From Idiomarina piscisalsi (lineage in GTDB: Bacteria; Pseudomonadota; Gammaproteobacteria; Enterobacterales; Alteromonadaceae): 64,000 nt of DNA. Where the stretch lies: NCBI RefSeq assembly GCF_003987095.1, contig NZ_PIQA01000001.1, positions 62,001 through 126,000 of the forward strand. Reading direction: 5' to 3'. Position numbers and translations under genes: made by a program. The notes below the pieces were generated by a model that saw nothing but the letters and a program-made list of their open reading frames with translations, made no database searches and was not told the origin of the DNA. The first letter of the stretch is position 1. Each line of letters opens with the position of its first letter. Of this stretch, positions 48,039 through 56,624 are shown piece by piece.

Positions 48039-48742
48039 GTAAAAAAGCAAAAGGGATATTTGCAGTCATTTTTAGTTTAATTATTTCATTAATTACTGTT
48101 TTCATGATTAATGAATACCTCAACACGGAAACTCAACGCCGTGTGGAGCAAGCATCAGCTGATACTCACTCTGTTGTGGTTTTCGCTAAAGATTTAACTG
48201 CAGGAACAATTGTATCGGCAAAAGATTTGTTGGTGCGGCAATACCCTAGCCATCTAATTAATCATAATTGGTTCTTACAGAACGAAGCCGGCCTCATTAT
48301 TGGTCAGGAACTCAGAGTAGATGGAAGTAAAGGAGAGCCTGTATCGAAGCGAGGTTTATTAAACCAGCAAAATAGCGGTTTGTCGCGTCAGCTGCCCGAT
48401 GGGCATTACGCAATTACAGTTAGCACCGATAACTTGGGGCTTCATAATGCTTTATTGAAGCCTGGAGATGTTGTTGATATCGCATTTGTGAGTGAACACT
48501 TTGAAAGCGGTATCGCGACCGAGTCGTTCGAGAATATTGAGGTGTTCGATATTCATGGGCTCAACGATGGTTATGGAAGCTACGCGTTGACTTTACTTAT
48601 TAAGCCTGACGATGTTGATGAATTTACCCGGGCTATGGGCAGTGGGATGTTGGTCTGGGCAAGAAGTTCGTCGAGTTCGAGAGAAGATGTTTGGAACACG
48701 GAAAGTTTAACTTCAAAGGTGATGTCATGGACGACATATTAA
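48035..48742 (+). CDS. cpaB: Flp pilus assembly protein CpaB/RcpC-like
   Basis: 235 residues with an N-terminal membrane helix (about 8-26) and a periplasmic SAF domain (about 46-110: VVVFAKDLTAGTIVSAKDLLVRQYP), followed by the RcpC region (AITVSTDNLGLHNALLKPGDVVDIAFV). CpaB proteins sit in the periplasm near the secretin in Tad systems. The GTG at 48035 has a strong GGAGGGG ribosome binding site. It overlaps both neighbours, the downstream one by 16 bases. Confidence 0.85.
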   Translation: MSKKAKGIFAVIFSLIISLITVFMINEYLNTETQRRVEQASADTHSVVVFAKDLTAGTIVSAKDLLVRQYPSHLINHNWFLQNEAGLIIGQELRVDGSKGEPVSKRGLLNQQNSGLSRQLPDGHYAITVSTDNLGLHNALLKPGDVVDIAFVSEHFESGIATESFENIEVFDIHGLNDGYGSYALTLLIKPDDVDEFTRAMGSGMLVWARSSSSSREDVWNTESLTSKVMSWTTY

Positions 48743-49956
48743 GGTACACACGACCTATTATTTTTCTGCTTTTAGTTTTATCGGCTTTTAATGTTTTAGC
48801 CAGTGATATTGATAACCATGTTATTGAGTTAGGTGGTTCGACATCAATTAATATTTCGCCAGGGACTAACGTGCTCGTTAGCGATGAAAATATCATAAAA
48901 GCGAAACTTCTCAGTAATGAGAAAATTATTCTTAAAGCGGTGAGTGTAGGCAGTACAGATGTTTGGCTTAAGCATGGCGCCAAAAGCAAAAAGGTTTTAG
49001 TAACTGTCGCACCGTCGAATAAAGGGGTACTGAAAGAGCGAGTAAAAGCATTGTCTGCGGTTGAGGATGGGCTTCACCTAGAAGAGCGCAATGGTCTTAT
49101 GGTCCTTTCAGGCTCGGTTTCTTCCAAGGCCTATAACCTCATTAAGGCGTTAGCTCAGGGGGATTCGAATATAATGAACTTGACCTCGATGCAAGAGAGT
49201 GAAGAGCCAATGCTGACGTTGCGAGTAAATATACTCGAAACAAAACGACAGGCTTTGGAAGATATTGGTATTCGCTGGCAAGGTGCACCAGAGGGGCCAT
49301 CTATATCAAGCGCAGTTTCTGGTTTATTTGACTGGGAGCTTGATATCGCATCCCAGCTCATGTTTATGAAACGCCATGGTCTAGCGAAACTTTTGGCCAA
49401 CCCAACGCTTTCTACTCAGAGTGGCGAGAAAGCCAGCTTTTTGGCCGGGGGGGAGCTTCCCATTCCTCAAGTCGTTGCCCAGGGTATGCAAGATGTGACT
49501 TTCCGTGAGTATGGCATTCGACTCATAGTTGAACCTGTTGTTTTAAAGGATGGGCGCATTAAAACAAAGTTAAGTGCCGAACTGAGTAATATTGATCCTG
49601 CGGTTTCTGTGGCGGGAGTCCCCGGTATTTTGACCCGACGTACTGAATCTGTGTTTCTCTCTGAAGACGGCGACACTATGGTTTTGTCTGGCTTATTAAA
49701 CGTGGATGAATCTAACCAGTCGGATGAAATGCCGGGTTTAGGAGAGCTACCGGGGTTGAATCGAGTATTCGGCAGTCAGCAACACCGGGAGCAAACAACT
49801 GAGCTTGTGGTTATGGTTACTGCTGAAAAAATGTCATCGGCTGAGAAACGACGCTTAGATAAAGAGCAAAAGCGGGAAGAAAGAAATAACTGGTTCAAGG
49901 ACGAGTCAGTATTACAACTAAGGGAACTGGTTCATGAAAATACAACAAGCAATTGA
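48727..49956 (+). CDS. cpaC: Secretin CpaC/RcpA-like
   Basis: 409 residues: signal peptide to about residue 26 (FNVLAS), a pilus-assembly N-domain (IELGGSTSINISPGTNVLVSD, SVGSTDVWL), a BON-like stretch (DGLHLEERNGLMVLSGSVSS), and the secretin domain (LANPTLSTQSGEKASFLAGGELPIP, VLSGLLN, LPGLNRVFGSQQ, TELVVMVTAE). Forms the outer-membrane channel. It is compact compared with typical CpaC proteins. The ATG at 48727 is chosen because the longer reading (48691) starts inside cpaB without a ribosome binding site. It overlaps tadA by 23 bases. Confidence 0.9.
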   Translation: MDDILRYTRPIIFLLLVLSAFNVLASDIDNHVIELGGSTSINISPGTNVLVSDENIIKAKLLSNEKIILKAVSVGSTDVWLKHGAKSKKVLVTVAPSNKGVLKERVKALSAVEDGLHLEERNGLMVLSGSVSSKAYNLIKALAQGDSNIMNLTSMQESEEPMLTLRVNILETKRQALEDIGIRWQGAPEGPSISSAVSGLFDWELDIASQLMFMKRHGLAKLLANPTLSTQSGEKASFLAGGELPIPQVVAQGMQDVTFREYGIRLIVEPVVLKDGRIKTKLSAELSNIDPAVSVAGVPGILTRRTESVFLSEDGDTMVLSGLLNVDESNQSDEMPGLGELPGLNRVFGSQQHREQTTELVVMVTAEKMSSAEKRRLDKEQKREERNNWFKDESVLQLRELVHENTTSN

Positions 49957-51157
49957 AGCGCTGCGAAACCGTCTTGATGTTCGCGACAGTCAAATTGAAG
50001 CATTGGACGAAACAGAGCTGCGTGAGTATGCGCACAGCTTTCTACAAGAAGCCTCAGACTTCGAACCCAGAGTCATTGAAGACGCCATTGCTGAAGTTAT
50101 TGGGTTAGGGCCTATAGAAAGGCTTTTAGCCGATGATTCCGTCAGTGAAATAATGGTCAATCGTTACGATAAAATCTTTGTCGAGCGTAGCGGGAAATTA
50201 CAAAAAGCGGCAGAAGTATTTACCTCAGAAGATGCACTAAGAAGAGCAATTGATCGCATTGTTTTGCCGTTAGGCCGACATATTGATGATGCTTCTCCTA
50301 TGGTCGATGCCCGTTTGCCTGATGGCTCTCGTGTTAATGCTGTTATATCGCCCCTGGCGACAAAAGGTGCTTGTCTTACTGTTCGGAAATTTTCTAAACA
50401 GTCATTAGGAATTAACGATTTGGTAAACAGCGGCTCTTTGACTCAGCAAGCGGCTGACTTCTTAAAGCTGGCGGTACGTTGCAGGCAAAACATTATAGTG
50501 TCCGGGGGCACGGGAACTGGTAAAACGACGTTGTTGAATATTCTGTCGCACGAAATTCCTGAAGGGGAACGCGTCTTAACCATTGAAGATGCTGCGGAGC
50601 TACAGTTAAATCATGACAATTTAATTGGCCTGGAGTCTCGCCCTAAAAACCAGGAAGGCACCGGCGATGTCGGTATTCGAGAGCTGGTGATCAACGCGTT
50701 GCGAATGAGGCCAGATAGATTAGTGGTTGGTGAGTGTCGAGGTGCAGAAGCCTTGGATATGTTACAGGCAATGAATACCGGTCATGCTGGCTCTCTTTCC
50801 ACAGTTCATGCAAACAGTGCCCGTGATGCGCTCAGACGGCTGGAAGTTATGGTTTTAATGGGTGGAATAGAGCTACCAGTCAGCGCTTTGAGGCAACAAA
50901 TATCAAGTGCTGTAGATATTATCGTGCAAATTGCCCGAGCACCCGATGGACGACGGTTAGTTGTAAGCATTGATGAGCTCACGGGTATTGATGACGACGT
51001 TTTACAAATGTCGCCGTTGTTTAGTCGGGAAAGCGCAGAACATTCCCTGACCAGTAATCAAACGTTGTGTCGCTTTGCAGAGCAGCAGTCGGATGATGTT
51101 CGAGAAAACCTGTTTAAAACCCTGATGGGTGATGAATCATGTATATCGTCTTTCTAG
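49934..51157 (+). CDS. tadA: Tad secretion ATPase TadA/CpaF
   Basis: Type II/IV secretion NTPase that powers assembly of Flp-type pili. 407 residues. Walker A is GGTGTGKTT (191-199), the Asp box is around LTIEDAAEL, Walker B is in [19 protein letters not shown], and the His box is in [15 protein letters not shown]. An N-terminal domain with [10 protein letters not shown] is typical of CpaF. An AGGGA ribosome binding site lies upstream. It overlaps tadB by 19 bases. Confidence 0.95.
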   Translation: MKIQQAIEALRNRLDVRDSQIEALDETELREYAHSFLQEASDFEPRVIEDAIAEVIGLGPIERLLADDSVSEIMVNRYDKIFVERSGKLQKAAEVFTSEDALRRAIDRIVLPLGRHIDDASPMVDARLPDGSRVNAVISPLATKGACLTVRKFSKQSLGINDLVNSGSLTQQAADFLKLAVRCRQNIIVSGGTGTGKTTLLNILSHEIPEGERVLTIEDAAELQLNHDNLIGLESRPKNQEGTGDVGIRELVINALRMRPDRLVVGECRGAEALDMLQAMNTGHAGSLSTVHANSARDALRRLEVMVLMGGIELPVSALRQQISSAVDIIVQIARAPDGRRLVVSIDELTGIDDDVLQMSPLFSRESAEHSLTSNQTLCRFAEQQSDDVRENLFKTLMGDESCISSF

Positions 51158-51987
51158 TACTACTCATTACTCTGACTGTATCTTGCTGGTTTTGGCTATT
51201 TTCGCATGCGACGCCAGACAAGTATCAGGAATTCGAGAACAAGTTAAAGCTATCAACCGTTCGTTCTCTGGAAGACTTTTTTCTTAACCTTCCGGTTAGC
51301 TGGCTGGTTCGTGGTTACTTGCTATTGTTAGTTGTTCTACCGGTTATTGTTTGGCTTACATCCCCCATTATGTGGGCTGTTTGTAGCTTTATTCTTACGT
51401 TAATTGCGCCGCCTCTCATGTATCGCTTTCTTAAAAAGAAACGGTTCGAGAAGTTAGAGAAACAATTGCCCGGTATGCTGATTAGTTTGAGCAACCAAAT
51501 CCGCAGCGGTGCCAGTGTCAGCACTGCTTTTAAAAGTTTTAAAGGCAGTATGCAGCCTCCGCTTGGGCAAGAAATTGATGAAATGCTTCGCCAGGAAAAA
51601 GTTGGGCGGCCTTTCATAGAGTGTCTTGATGACTGGCAGCGCCGGGTCCCGGTCTTTTCCGTCAAACTGGTTGCTCAAGCATTAAAGTTGGGGCTGAAAA
51701 GTGGTGGACAGCAATCCGATATATTCCTGAGGCTGGCGGAAAATATTCAACAGCAACAACATATAAAAGAACGGCAACTGACATTAACGTCGCAAGCGAG
51801 AATGCAGGCGAAGATTCTCGTATTAATGCCAGCTGGTTTGTATTTTTTATTGGGATGGATAAAGCCAAATCACACTGCTGTTTTTACTGAGTCTTTTATT
51901 GGTATGGGAATGCTCGCTGCCAGTTTGTTATTGATGATTTTAGGCGGGTGGATGGTTAAGAAAATAATGAACCCGGATGATGATTAA
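51139..51987 (+). CDS. tadB: Inner-membrane platform protein TadB-like
   Basis: 282 residues with two N-terminal membrane segments, a cytoplasmic T2SSF domain (about 105-225: LPGMLISLSNQIRSGASVSTAFK), and two C-terminal membrane segments. Forms the inner-membrane core of Tad systems with TadC. Its stop codon TAA overlaps the next start (TAATG). Confidence 0.88.
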   Translation: MYIVFLVLLITLTVSCWFWLFSHATPDKYQEFENKLKLSTVRSLEDFFLNLPVSWLVRGYLLLLVVLPVIVWLTSPIMWAVCSFILTLIAPPLMYRFLKKKRFEKLEKQLPGMLISLSNQIRSGASVSTAFKSFKGSMQPPLGQEIDEMLRQEKVGRPFIECLDDWQRRVPVFSVKLVAQALKLGLKSGGQQSDIFLRLAENIQQQQHIKERQLTLTSQARMQAKILVLMPAGLYFLLGWIKPNHTAVFTESFIGMGMLAASLLLMILGGWMVKKIMNPDDD

Positions 51988-52778
51988 TGTTGTTACTTTT
52001 TATATTGATATTTTTTGTCAGCACAGCAGTTTTCTTCGGTACCTATAAATTATGGAGTTACCTTCAATTAAGCTCTTTTCTGGACAGAAAAATAAACCAC
52101 TTATGGCAAAGAGCACCGGATAAACTGAAAGTCGTTGTCGAACGTTATTTGGTTCTTAAGTTTGCAGGTAATAAAGCACACTTATCATTCTTTGTGTGGT
52201 TACTCCTGGCTACTACAAGTGCAGCTACTTCTATCATAAATAGAGAGCCTTTGGTGTTTATGTTTTTTGCTCTCGTTTTATTGATGGTCTTCAACAAAAG
52301 ACGAACGTTATGGCTAAAACGAAATAAAACCTTAGTGAAGGAATTACCGGATTTTTGCGACCTTATTTCTATGATGATGGCATCTGGAGTTCCGTTAATT
52401 CTTGCGTTGGAAAAAGTTGCAGACTCATGCAATGAAAGACTTTTAGCCTCTGAAATAAATGCTGTTGTACAGAGGTTACGTCGCGGTAATGGGTTTGATG
52501 CCTCAATGAGAGCTTTATCGGATGGCTGTGATGCTAAACCCATTAAAGAATGGGTAACAATGCTGGTTAAAGGGCACCAGCAGGGAGCCAGCCTTACTAA
52601 ACCCTTGAGGTTTTTTGCGCACCAGCTACGTCAGGAGCTGCTTAATAGCGCTGAAAAGAGAGCGCAGGAAGCACCTGTAAAGCTCTTGTTTCCATTAGTG
52701 ACCTGCTTCTTTCCGGTTAACTTTTTGGTCATCTTAGGGCCTATTATTTTACAAATGAGCCAGGGAGGGTTCACATGA
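51987..52778 (+). CDS. tadC: Inner-membrane platform protein TadC-like
   Basis: 263 residues, the second T2SSF-domain protein. It has a hydrophobic N-terminus, a pair of helices near 65-105, then LPDFCDLISMMMASGVPLILALEKV and GHQQGASLTKPLRFFAHQLRQE, the family signature, and a C-terminal membrane helix (LLFPLVTCFFPVNFLVILGPII). It overlaps tadB by one base and the next gene by four (ATGA). The pair tadB-tadC is a hallmark of the Tad type. Confidence 0.88.
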   Translation: MLLLFILIFFVSTAVFFGTYKLWSYLQLSSFLDRKINHLWQRAPDKLKVVVERYLVLKFAGNKAHLSFFVWLLLATTSAATSIINREPLVFMFFALVLLMVFNKRRTLWLKRNKTLVKELPDFCDLISMMMASGVPLILALEKVADSCNERLLASEINAVVQRLRRGNGFDASMRALSDGCDAKPIKEWVTMLVKGHQQGASLTKPLRFFAHQLRQELLNSAEKRAQEAPVKLLFPLVTCFFPVNFLVILGPIILQMSQGGFT

Positions 52779-53164
52779 CGAAAGAGCAACCAGTCATTTT
52801 ATGGACTGATGTCCGAAAAATGTCGAAATTTCACCAGAGATTAATTGGGATGCTAGGAGAGGACCAGCCAACGTCGGATATGGCTTACTGGTTCCCTTAT
52901 TGCAAATCGATTCATACCTGGGGGATGAAAGAGCCTATAGACGTTATCGCGTTAGATAAACAGCAATGCATAATGGAAGTAAGACGCTTCATCTGTCCCA
53001 ACGAAGTTCATTGGTTTAAAGGAGCACACAGTCTAATAGAAACGGTGGCCAGTAGTTACTGGCCGTTAGAGTCCTGGCTAGGAAAGCCTGTCATATTCAA
53101 TAAAAAGCAAGGAGCGCCTCGTGAAAATTATCACTTCGATTGCAGTATTAACCTTACTTGTTAG
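52775..53164 (+). CDS. DUF192-like protein in the Tad operon
   Basis: 129 residues. The middle part (WFPYCKSIHTWGMKEPIDVIALDKQQCIMEV, then RFICPNEVHWFKGAHSLIETVA) follows the DUF192 pattern of a short beta-barrel with a G-M-x-x-P-I-D-V core. Most family members I know carry a signal peptide; this one does not. Function unknown. It overlaps tadC by four bases and the TadD-like gene by 44 bases, so it belongs to the operon. Confidence 0.65.
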   Translation: MTKEQPVILWTDVRKMSKFHQRLIGMLGEDQPTSDMAYWFPYCKSIHTWGMKEPIDVIALDKQQCIMEVRRFICPNEVHWFKGAHSLIETVASSYWPLESWLGKPVIFNKKQGAPRENYHFDCSINLTC

Positions 53165-53573
53165 CCTCAGTGGTTGCAGCGCAACTGTTGCAGAGCAAAA
53201 GCAAAGCTTAAAAAGCTTTGAGAACGCTAAAAACTGGTATTTATCTGGTGATCTCGATTCGGCTGAGCATCATTTACAGTGGCTTCATAGTAAAGGGCTG
53301 GCTAGTTCCCAGAGTTGGGCTTTACTAGGAAATATCTACTTTAGGCAATACCGATTTGAAGCCAGCGAGCAGGCTTATTTGCGATCGCTTAAGTTCGATT
53401 CATCAAATAATGATATCTGGTTTAACCTTGCTCTAAACCAGCTTAGGCAAACAACCAACACGTTAATGGATGCCCGGGTTCAGCTTAAAGAAACTGATGA
53501 CCAATTAGATGGACTTCTGAAAGATCTTTTAGCTCTACAAAAACTGTCTATTGAGGAGGTAGGAGATCAATAG
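53121..53573 (+). CDS. TadD-like TPR lipoprotein
   Basis: 150 residues. A lipoprotein signal with lipobox LSGC (Cys19) is followed by two or three TPR-like helix pairs (about 34-120: AKNWYLSGDLDSAEHHLQWL, SWALLGNIYFRQYRFEASEQAYLRSL, DIWFNLALNQLRQ). TadD lipoproteins act as pilotins for the Tad secretin, so an outer-membrane role next to CpaC is likely. The GTG at 53121 has an AAGGAG ribosome binding site inside the previous gene. Last gene of the operon. Confidence 0.82.
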   Translation: MKIITSIAVLTLLVSLSGCSATVAEQKQSLKSFENAKNWYLSGDLDSAEHHLQWLHSKGLASSQSWALLGNIYFRQYRFEASEQAYLRSLKFDSSNNDIWFNLALNQLRQTTNTLMDARVQLKETDDQLDGLLKDLLALQKLSIEEVGDQ

Positions 53574-53583
53574 CTATAAATAT

Positions 53584-53655
53584 ATAAGTTGTATTTTATT
53601 GATCTAACAATTAATAAGTTGTACCTTTGGTTAATAAGTACGCTAAAGGTACAAC
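53584..53655 (+). promoter_or_regulatory. Operator/promoter region of hipBA
   Basis: A perfect 11-bp inverted repeat GTTGTACCTTT (53618-53628) and AAAGGTACAAC (53645-53655) ends three bases before the hipB ATG and covers its AAAGG ribosome binding site. A further AAGTTGTA direct copy at 53586-53593 lies 30 bases upstream of the one at 53616-53623, about three helical turns. This fits cooperative autorepression by HipB. Confidence 0.7.
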
Positions 53656-53658
53656 TCA

Positions 53659-53940
53659 ATGAAAACGTTAAAGGCCATTTCAGAAAAACTCATTGAAGAG
53701 CGAAAAAGACGAAACTTGTCTCAAAAGGACATGCGCCTGCTTATTGGTATGTCCCAGCAGCAGTATCAACGGGTGGAGGCAGGGCAGGATGTTCGACTGT
53801 CGACCCTGTTGCGCATATTGGCCGGGTTAGAGTTAGAGCTCGAATTTAAAGACGCTAATTTAGTAGAAGTTAAAGAGCCTGAAGCTGTTTATAACGAGTA
53901 TGACTCTTGGGACAAATATCAAAATCACTTAGAGGACTAG
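53659..53940 (+). CDS. hipB: HipB-like XRE antitoxin
   Basis: 93 residues with an XRE helix-turn-helix (about 11-60: LIEERKRRNLSQKDMRLLIGMSQQQYQRVEAG). The acidic C-terminus is likely to contact the toxin. It directly precedes hipA with six bases between them. The antitoxin and complex presumably bind the inverted repeats just upstream. Confidence 0.85.
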   Translation: MKTLKAISEKLIEERKRRNLSQKDMRLLIGMSQQQYQRVEAGQDVRLSTLLRILAGLELELEFKDANLVEVKEPEAVYNEYDSWDKYQNHLED

Positions 53941-53946
53941 TCGCCA

Positions 53947-55212
53947 ATGGCGAGCATGAGAGTAGAAAAAGTCGAAGGGCTTCAAGTAACACTGAATGAG
54001 CAAAAAGTCGGTGTGTTGACGCATTACACAGGAGGGAAAAACATTCTTAGTTTTTCTCCTGACTTTGCCATGCTCGATAAACGTGACCGTCCAATAGTTA
54101 GTTTCACTCAACTAATACGAGAGGACTATTTTGAGCTCCCACAGGTGAGCACTCAACGCTTATCACCAGTACTGTCAAACTTGCTACCCGAAGGCGCTTT
54201 ACGAGAATTTATTAGCCGAGAACTGAAAGTCCACTCGGAAAATGAGTTTCCGCTTATGGTCCATTTAGGTGCGAATCTTCCGGGCGCACTTAAAGCGACT
54301 CCCATCGCTGCTGGAGAGTTACCGTCTTGGGCACTTGCTCATAGAGAGCGGGTAGAAGCTGTACAGATTAATATCGACAAAGCCGTAAGCAAGCAGTCGC
54401 TTGCAGGCATTCAAATGAAGTTTTCGTCGGTAAGAGCGCTTGACAAGCGTTTTAATATCAATGAAGAAGATAATGCCGATAGCTGGATTATCAAAGTACC
54501 GTCTAATGTTTACAAACAGGTTCCGGCAAACGAATACACAGCTATGCGCTTAGCAGAGTCAGTGGGTATCGACATACCGGAAATACAGTTAGTGAAGCTG
54601 ACTCAGTTGCACAACCTGCCCGACATTCGGCTGCCCGATGAAGAGTATGCTTACGCGATACGACGGTTCGACCGCAGTAAAGGCAAACGAATACATACTG
54701 AGGACTTTGCCCAGGTATTTGAGCTGTATTCTCATGAGAAATATGAGAAGAAAAACTACGAGCAAATAGTTAATGCTATCTATTTACACAGCCCACAAGG
54801 CTTAAAGAATGCTAAGAAAATGGCGAAACGGTTGTTGGTGAACGTTTTACTCGCAAATGGTGATGCGCATCTTAAAAACTGGTCGTTGATATACTCAGAC
54901 GGAATAACGCCTCAGCTATCGCCAGCGTACGATATTGTGTCCACCCTGCCTTATGTGAAAGGTGAAAATGGCGCAGCGCTCAATATGGCGAAAGTTAAAA
55001 ATTGGTATGAAACCAATATGGAAACCTTTAAAAAGTGGGCGGAGCGTGCAGATGTGCCTTGGCAACCTATAGCGGTTCACTTAAATGAAACTATGGAGCA
55101 AGCAAGAGAGTTGTGGCCAACAATGCTCAATGAGTTACCTATGCTGGAGTCCAGTAAACAGGTGCTCAAAGAGCATTGGCGTAAGTTGCATTCAGACTTT
55201 CGAGTTGGCTGA
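53947..55212 (+). CDS. hipA: HipA-like serine/threonine kinase toxin
   Basis: 421 residues of the HipA kinase family, which in E. coli phosphorylates glutamyl-tRNA synthetase and induces growth arrest. An N-terminal couple_hipA domain (about 8-110, with LSPVLSNLLPEGALREFI), the activation-loop/P-loop region SLAGIQMKFS (151-160), the catalytic segment NGDAHLKNWSL (Asp306, Asn311), and metal-binding Asp329 in SPAYDIV are all present, so it looks active. The target is unknown. The pair sits between the Tad operon and smpB, convergent with smpB. Confidence 0.9.
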   Translation: MASMRVEKVEGLQVTLNEQKVGVLTHYTGGKNILSFSPDFAMLDKRDRPIVSFTQLIREDYFELPQVSTQRLSPVLSNLLPEGALREFISRELKVHSENEFPLMVHLGANLPGALKATPIAAGELPSWALAHRERVEAVQINIDKAVSKQSLAGIQMKFSSVRALDKRFNINEEDNADSWIIKVPSNVYKQVPANEYTAMRLAESVGIDIPEIQLVKLTQLHNLPDIRLPDEEYAYAIRRFDRSKGKRIHTEDFAQVFELYSHEKYEKKNYEQIVNAIYLHSPQGLKNAKKMAKRLLVNVLLANGDAHLKNWSLIYSDGITPQLSPAYDIVSTLPYVKGENGAALNMAKVKNWYETNMETFKKWAERADVPWQPIAVHLNETMEQARELWPTMLNELPMLESSKQVLKEHWRKLHSDFRVG

Positions 55213-55240
55213 TGCCTTAGCTAACAGCTTAACTAAAGTA

Positions 55241-55720
55241 TTAGCGCACCGAATGCTTCAGTATGCGTGACTTCTGGCGTTGCCAGTCACGCTCTTTCAC
55301 TGTGTCGCGTTTGTCGTGCGACTTTTTACCTTTGGCCAGGTGTATTTCCAGCTTGGCCCAAGGACCTTTCCAATACATGGCGGTTGCCACAATGGAGTAG
55401 CCTTCGCGCTCGGCGGCACCTATAAGTTTGTCGAGCTCTCGACGTTTTAGCAGCAATTTACGGCTACGGTCGAGCTCGCAGTATACGTGCGAAGACGCCT
55501 GGTTCAGCGGTTGTATTTCCGCACCCAGTAAATAGGCTTCGCCGTCTTTAATAATGACGTAGCTGTCGCTTATGTTCGCTTTACCGGCGCGTATACTTTT
55601 AATTTCCCAGCCTTGCAGACTAATGCCTGCCTCGAACTTGTCTTCGAGGAAATATTCATGGCGGGCTTTTTTGTTCAGCGCAATGGTATTAGACGATTGT
55701 TTTAGTTTCTTTTTACTCAT
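55241..55720 (-). CDS. smpB: SsrA-binding protein SmpB
   Basis: Brings tmRNA to stalled ribosomes in trans-translation. 159 residues: [45 protein letters not shown] is the conserved beta-barrel start, and the basic tail [24 protein letters not shown] is present. The ATG at 55720 is the family start; the reading from 55744 adds eight residues. It is divergent from ratA, the usual order. No tmRNA gene is visible nearby. Confidence 0.96.
   Translation of the reverse strand: MSKKKLKQSSNTIALNKKARHEYFLEDKFEAGISLQGWEIKSIRAGKANISDSYVIIKDGEAYLLGAEIQPLNQASSHVYCELDRSRKLLLKRRELDKLIGAAEREGYSIVATAMYWKGPWAKLEIHLAKGKKSHDKRDTVKERDWQRQKSRILKHSVR
55265..55298 (+). terminator. Possible hipA terminator within the smpB 3' end
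   Basis: A hairpin GCGTGACT ... AGTCACGC, with an inner GGC-GTT-GCC stem, is followed by TCTTTC, about 50 bases after the hipA stop. The T run is poor, so this is tentative. Confidence 0.3.
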
Positions 55721-55828
55721 AAGCGCTATTATACCTATGCACACTGAAAAGAAAATTGCTTTAAGGGCTTCAAAGCATATCTGGTTGCGTTATTATTGCG
55801 CAGTCAAATTTTAGCGGTAGAGAAAAAC

Positions 55829-56263
55829 ATGCCCAGTATCGAAAAAAGTGCTTTAGTTTCATACAGTGCAGAGCAAATGTTCAACTTGGTCAACGACATT
55901 GATTCGTACCCGGAGTTTGTTCCCGGGTGCGCCGACTCGCGTGTGGTTGAGCAAAATGGCGACTATAAAGTAGCGTCGCTGCAAATAAGCAAAGCAGGCA
56001 TTCAAAAAACCTTCACCACGCGTAATCGGTTAGTAAAGCCAGAGCGCATCGACATGGAGCTTGTTGACGGTCCTTTTAAAAAGCTGACCGGCGGTTGGGT
56101 GTTTAAACCATTGTCAGACGACGCATGTAAGGTAGAGCTCAAGTTGGACTTTGAGTTCTCCAGTCGGTTGTTAGGCATGGCCTTTGGCAAAATCTTTAGT
56201 GAAGTTACGTCGAAAATGGTCGATGCCTTTGTAAAACGTGCCGAACAGGTATACGGAAGCTAA
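55829..56263 (+). CDS. ratA: RatA/PasT family START-like protein
   Basis: 144 residues of the coenzyme Q-binding/START-like fold (SALVSYSAEQMFNLVNDIDSYPEFVPGC, SKAGIQKTFTTRN, DGPFKKLTGGWVF). In E. coli the protein was described as a toxin that blocks ribosomal subunit association; others relate the family to Coq10-type ubiquinone binding. The ATG at 55829 matches the family start. It is divergent from smpB and followed by rnfH, the common ratA-rnfH pair. Confidence 0.9.
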   Translation: MPSIEKSALVSYSAEQMFNLVNDIDSYPEFVPGCADSRVVEQNGDYKVASLQISKAGIQKTFTTRNRLVKPERIDMELVDGPFKKLTGGWVFKPLSDDACKVELKLDFEFSSRLLGMAFGKIFSEVTSKMVDAFVKRAEQVYGS

Positions 56264-56264
56264 C

Positions 56265-56624
56265 ATGGCGAACACTCTGACGATAGAAGTGGCCTACGCC
56301 ACACCCGAAAAGCAGCTTATTCTGACAGTGCACCCGCAAGAGGGCGCAACGGTAGAAGAGTGTATTTTACAGTCGGGTATTAAAGAGCACTTTCCGGAGA
56401 TTGATCTTAGCACTCAGAAAGTGGGTATCTGGAATAAAGCGTCAAAGTTAGATGCCACGCCGCGAGACGGCGACCGCATTGAAATTTATCGCCCACTTAT
56501 TGCTGACCCGAAAGCGGTACGTAAACGCCGCGCGGAAGAAGCAAAACAGTCTGGACGAGCTGACAAAGTAACCGGTGGCAGACCGGATGCTAAGCGCAAA
56601 GCGCAGGAGTCGAAACCCGAATGA
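56265..56624 (+). CDS. rnfH: RnfH family ubiquitin-like protein
   Basis: 119 residues. The first 90 form a beta-grasp, ubiquitin/ThiS-like domain (IEVAYATPEKQLILTVHPQEGATVEECILQSGI, GIWNKASKLDATPRDGDRIEIYRPL). The tail is basic and low in complexity (RKRRAEEAKQSGR). Function unknown; sometimes called RatB. The ATG at 56265 has a GGAAG ribosome binding site and begins one base after the ratA stop. It overlaps sixA by four bases. Confidence 0.88.
   Translation: MANTLTIEVAYATPEKQLILTVHPQEGATVEECILQSGIKEHFPEIDLSTQKVGIWNKASKLDATPRDGDRIEIYRPLIADPKAVRKRRAEEAKQSGRADKVTGGRPDAKRKAQESKPE

Noticed and set aside
55213-55240. A tmRNA (ssrA) gene or integration site next to smpB
   Set aside because: Only 28 bases lie between hipA and smpB, and no tmRNA-like sequence or integrase is visible around it, so the accessory block cannot be called an ssrA island from this window.
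43585-55240. A recently integrated mobile island
   Set aside because: Tad and hipBA are accessory in character, but I see no integrase, transposase, direct repeats or tRNA end at the borders; transfer remains possible but unsupported.
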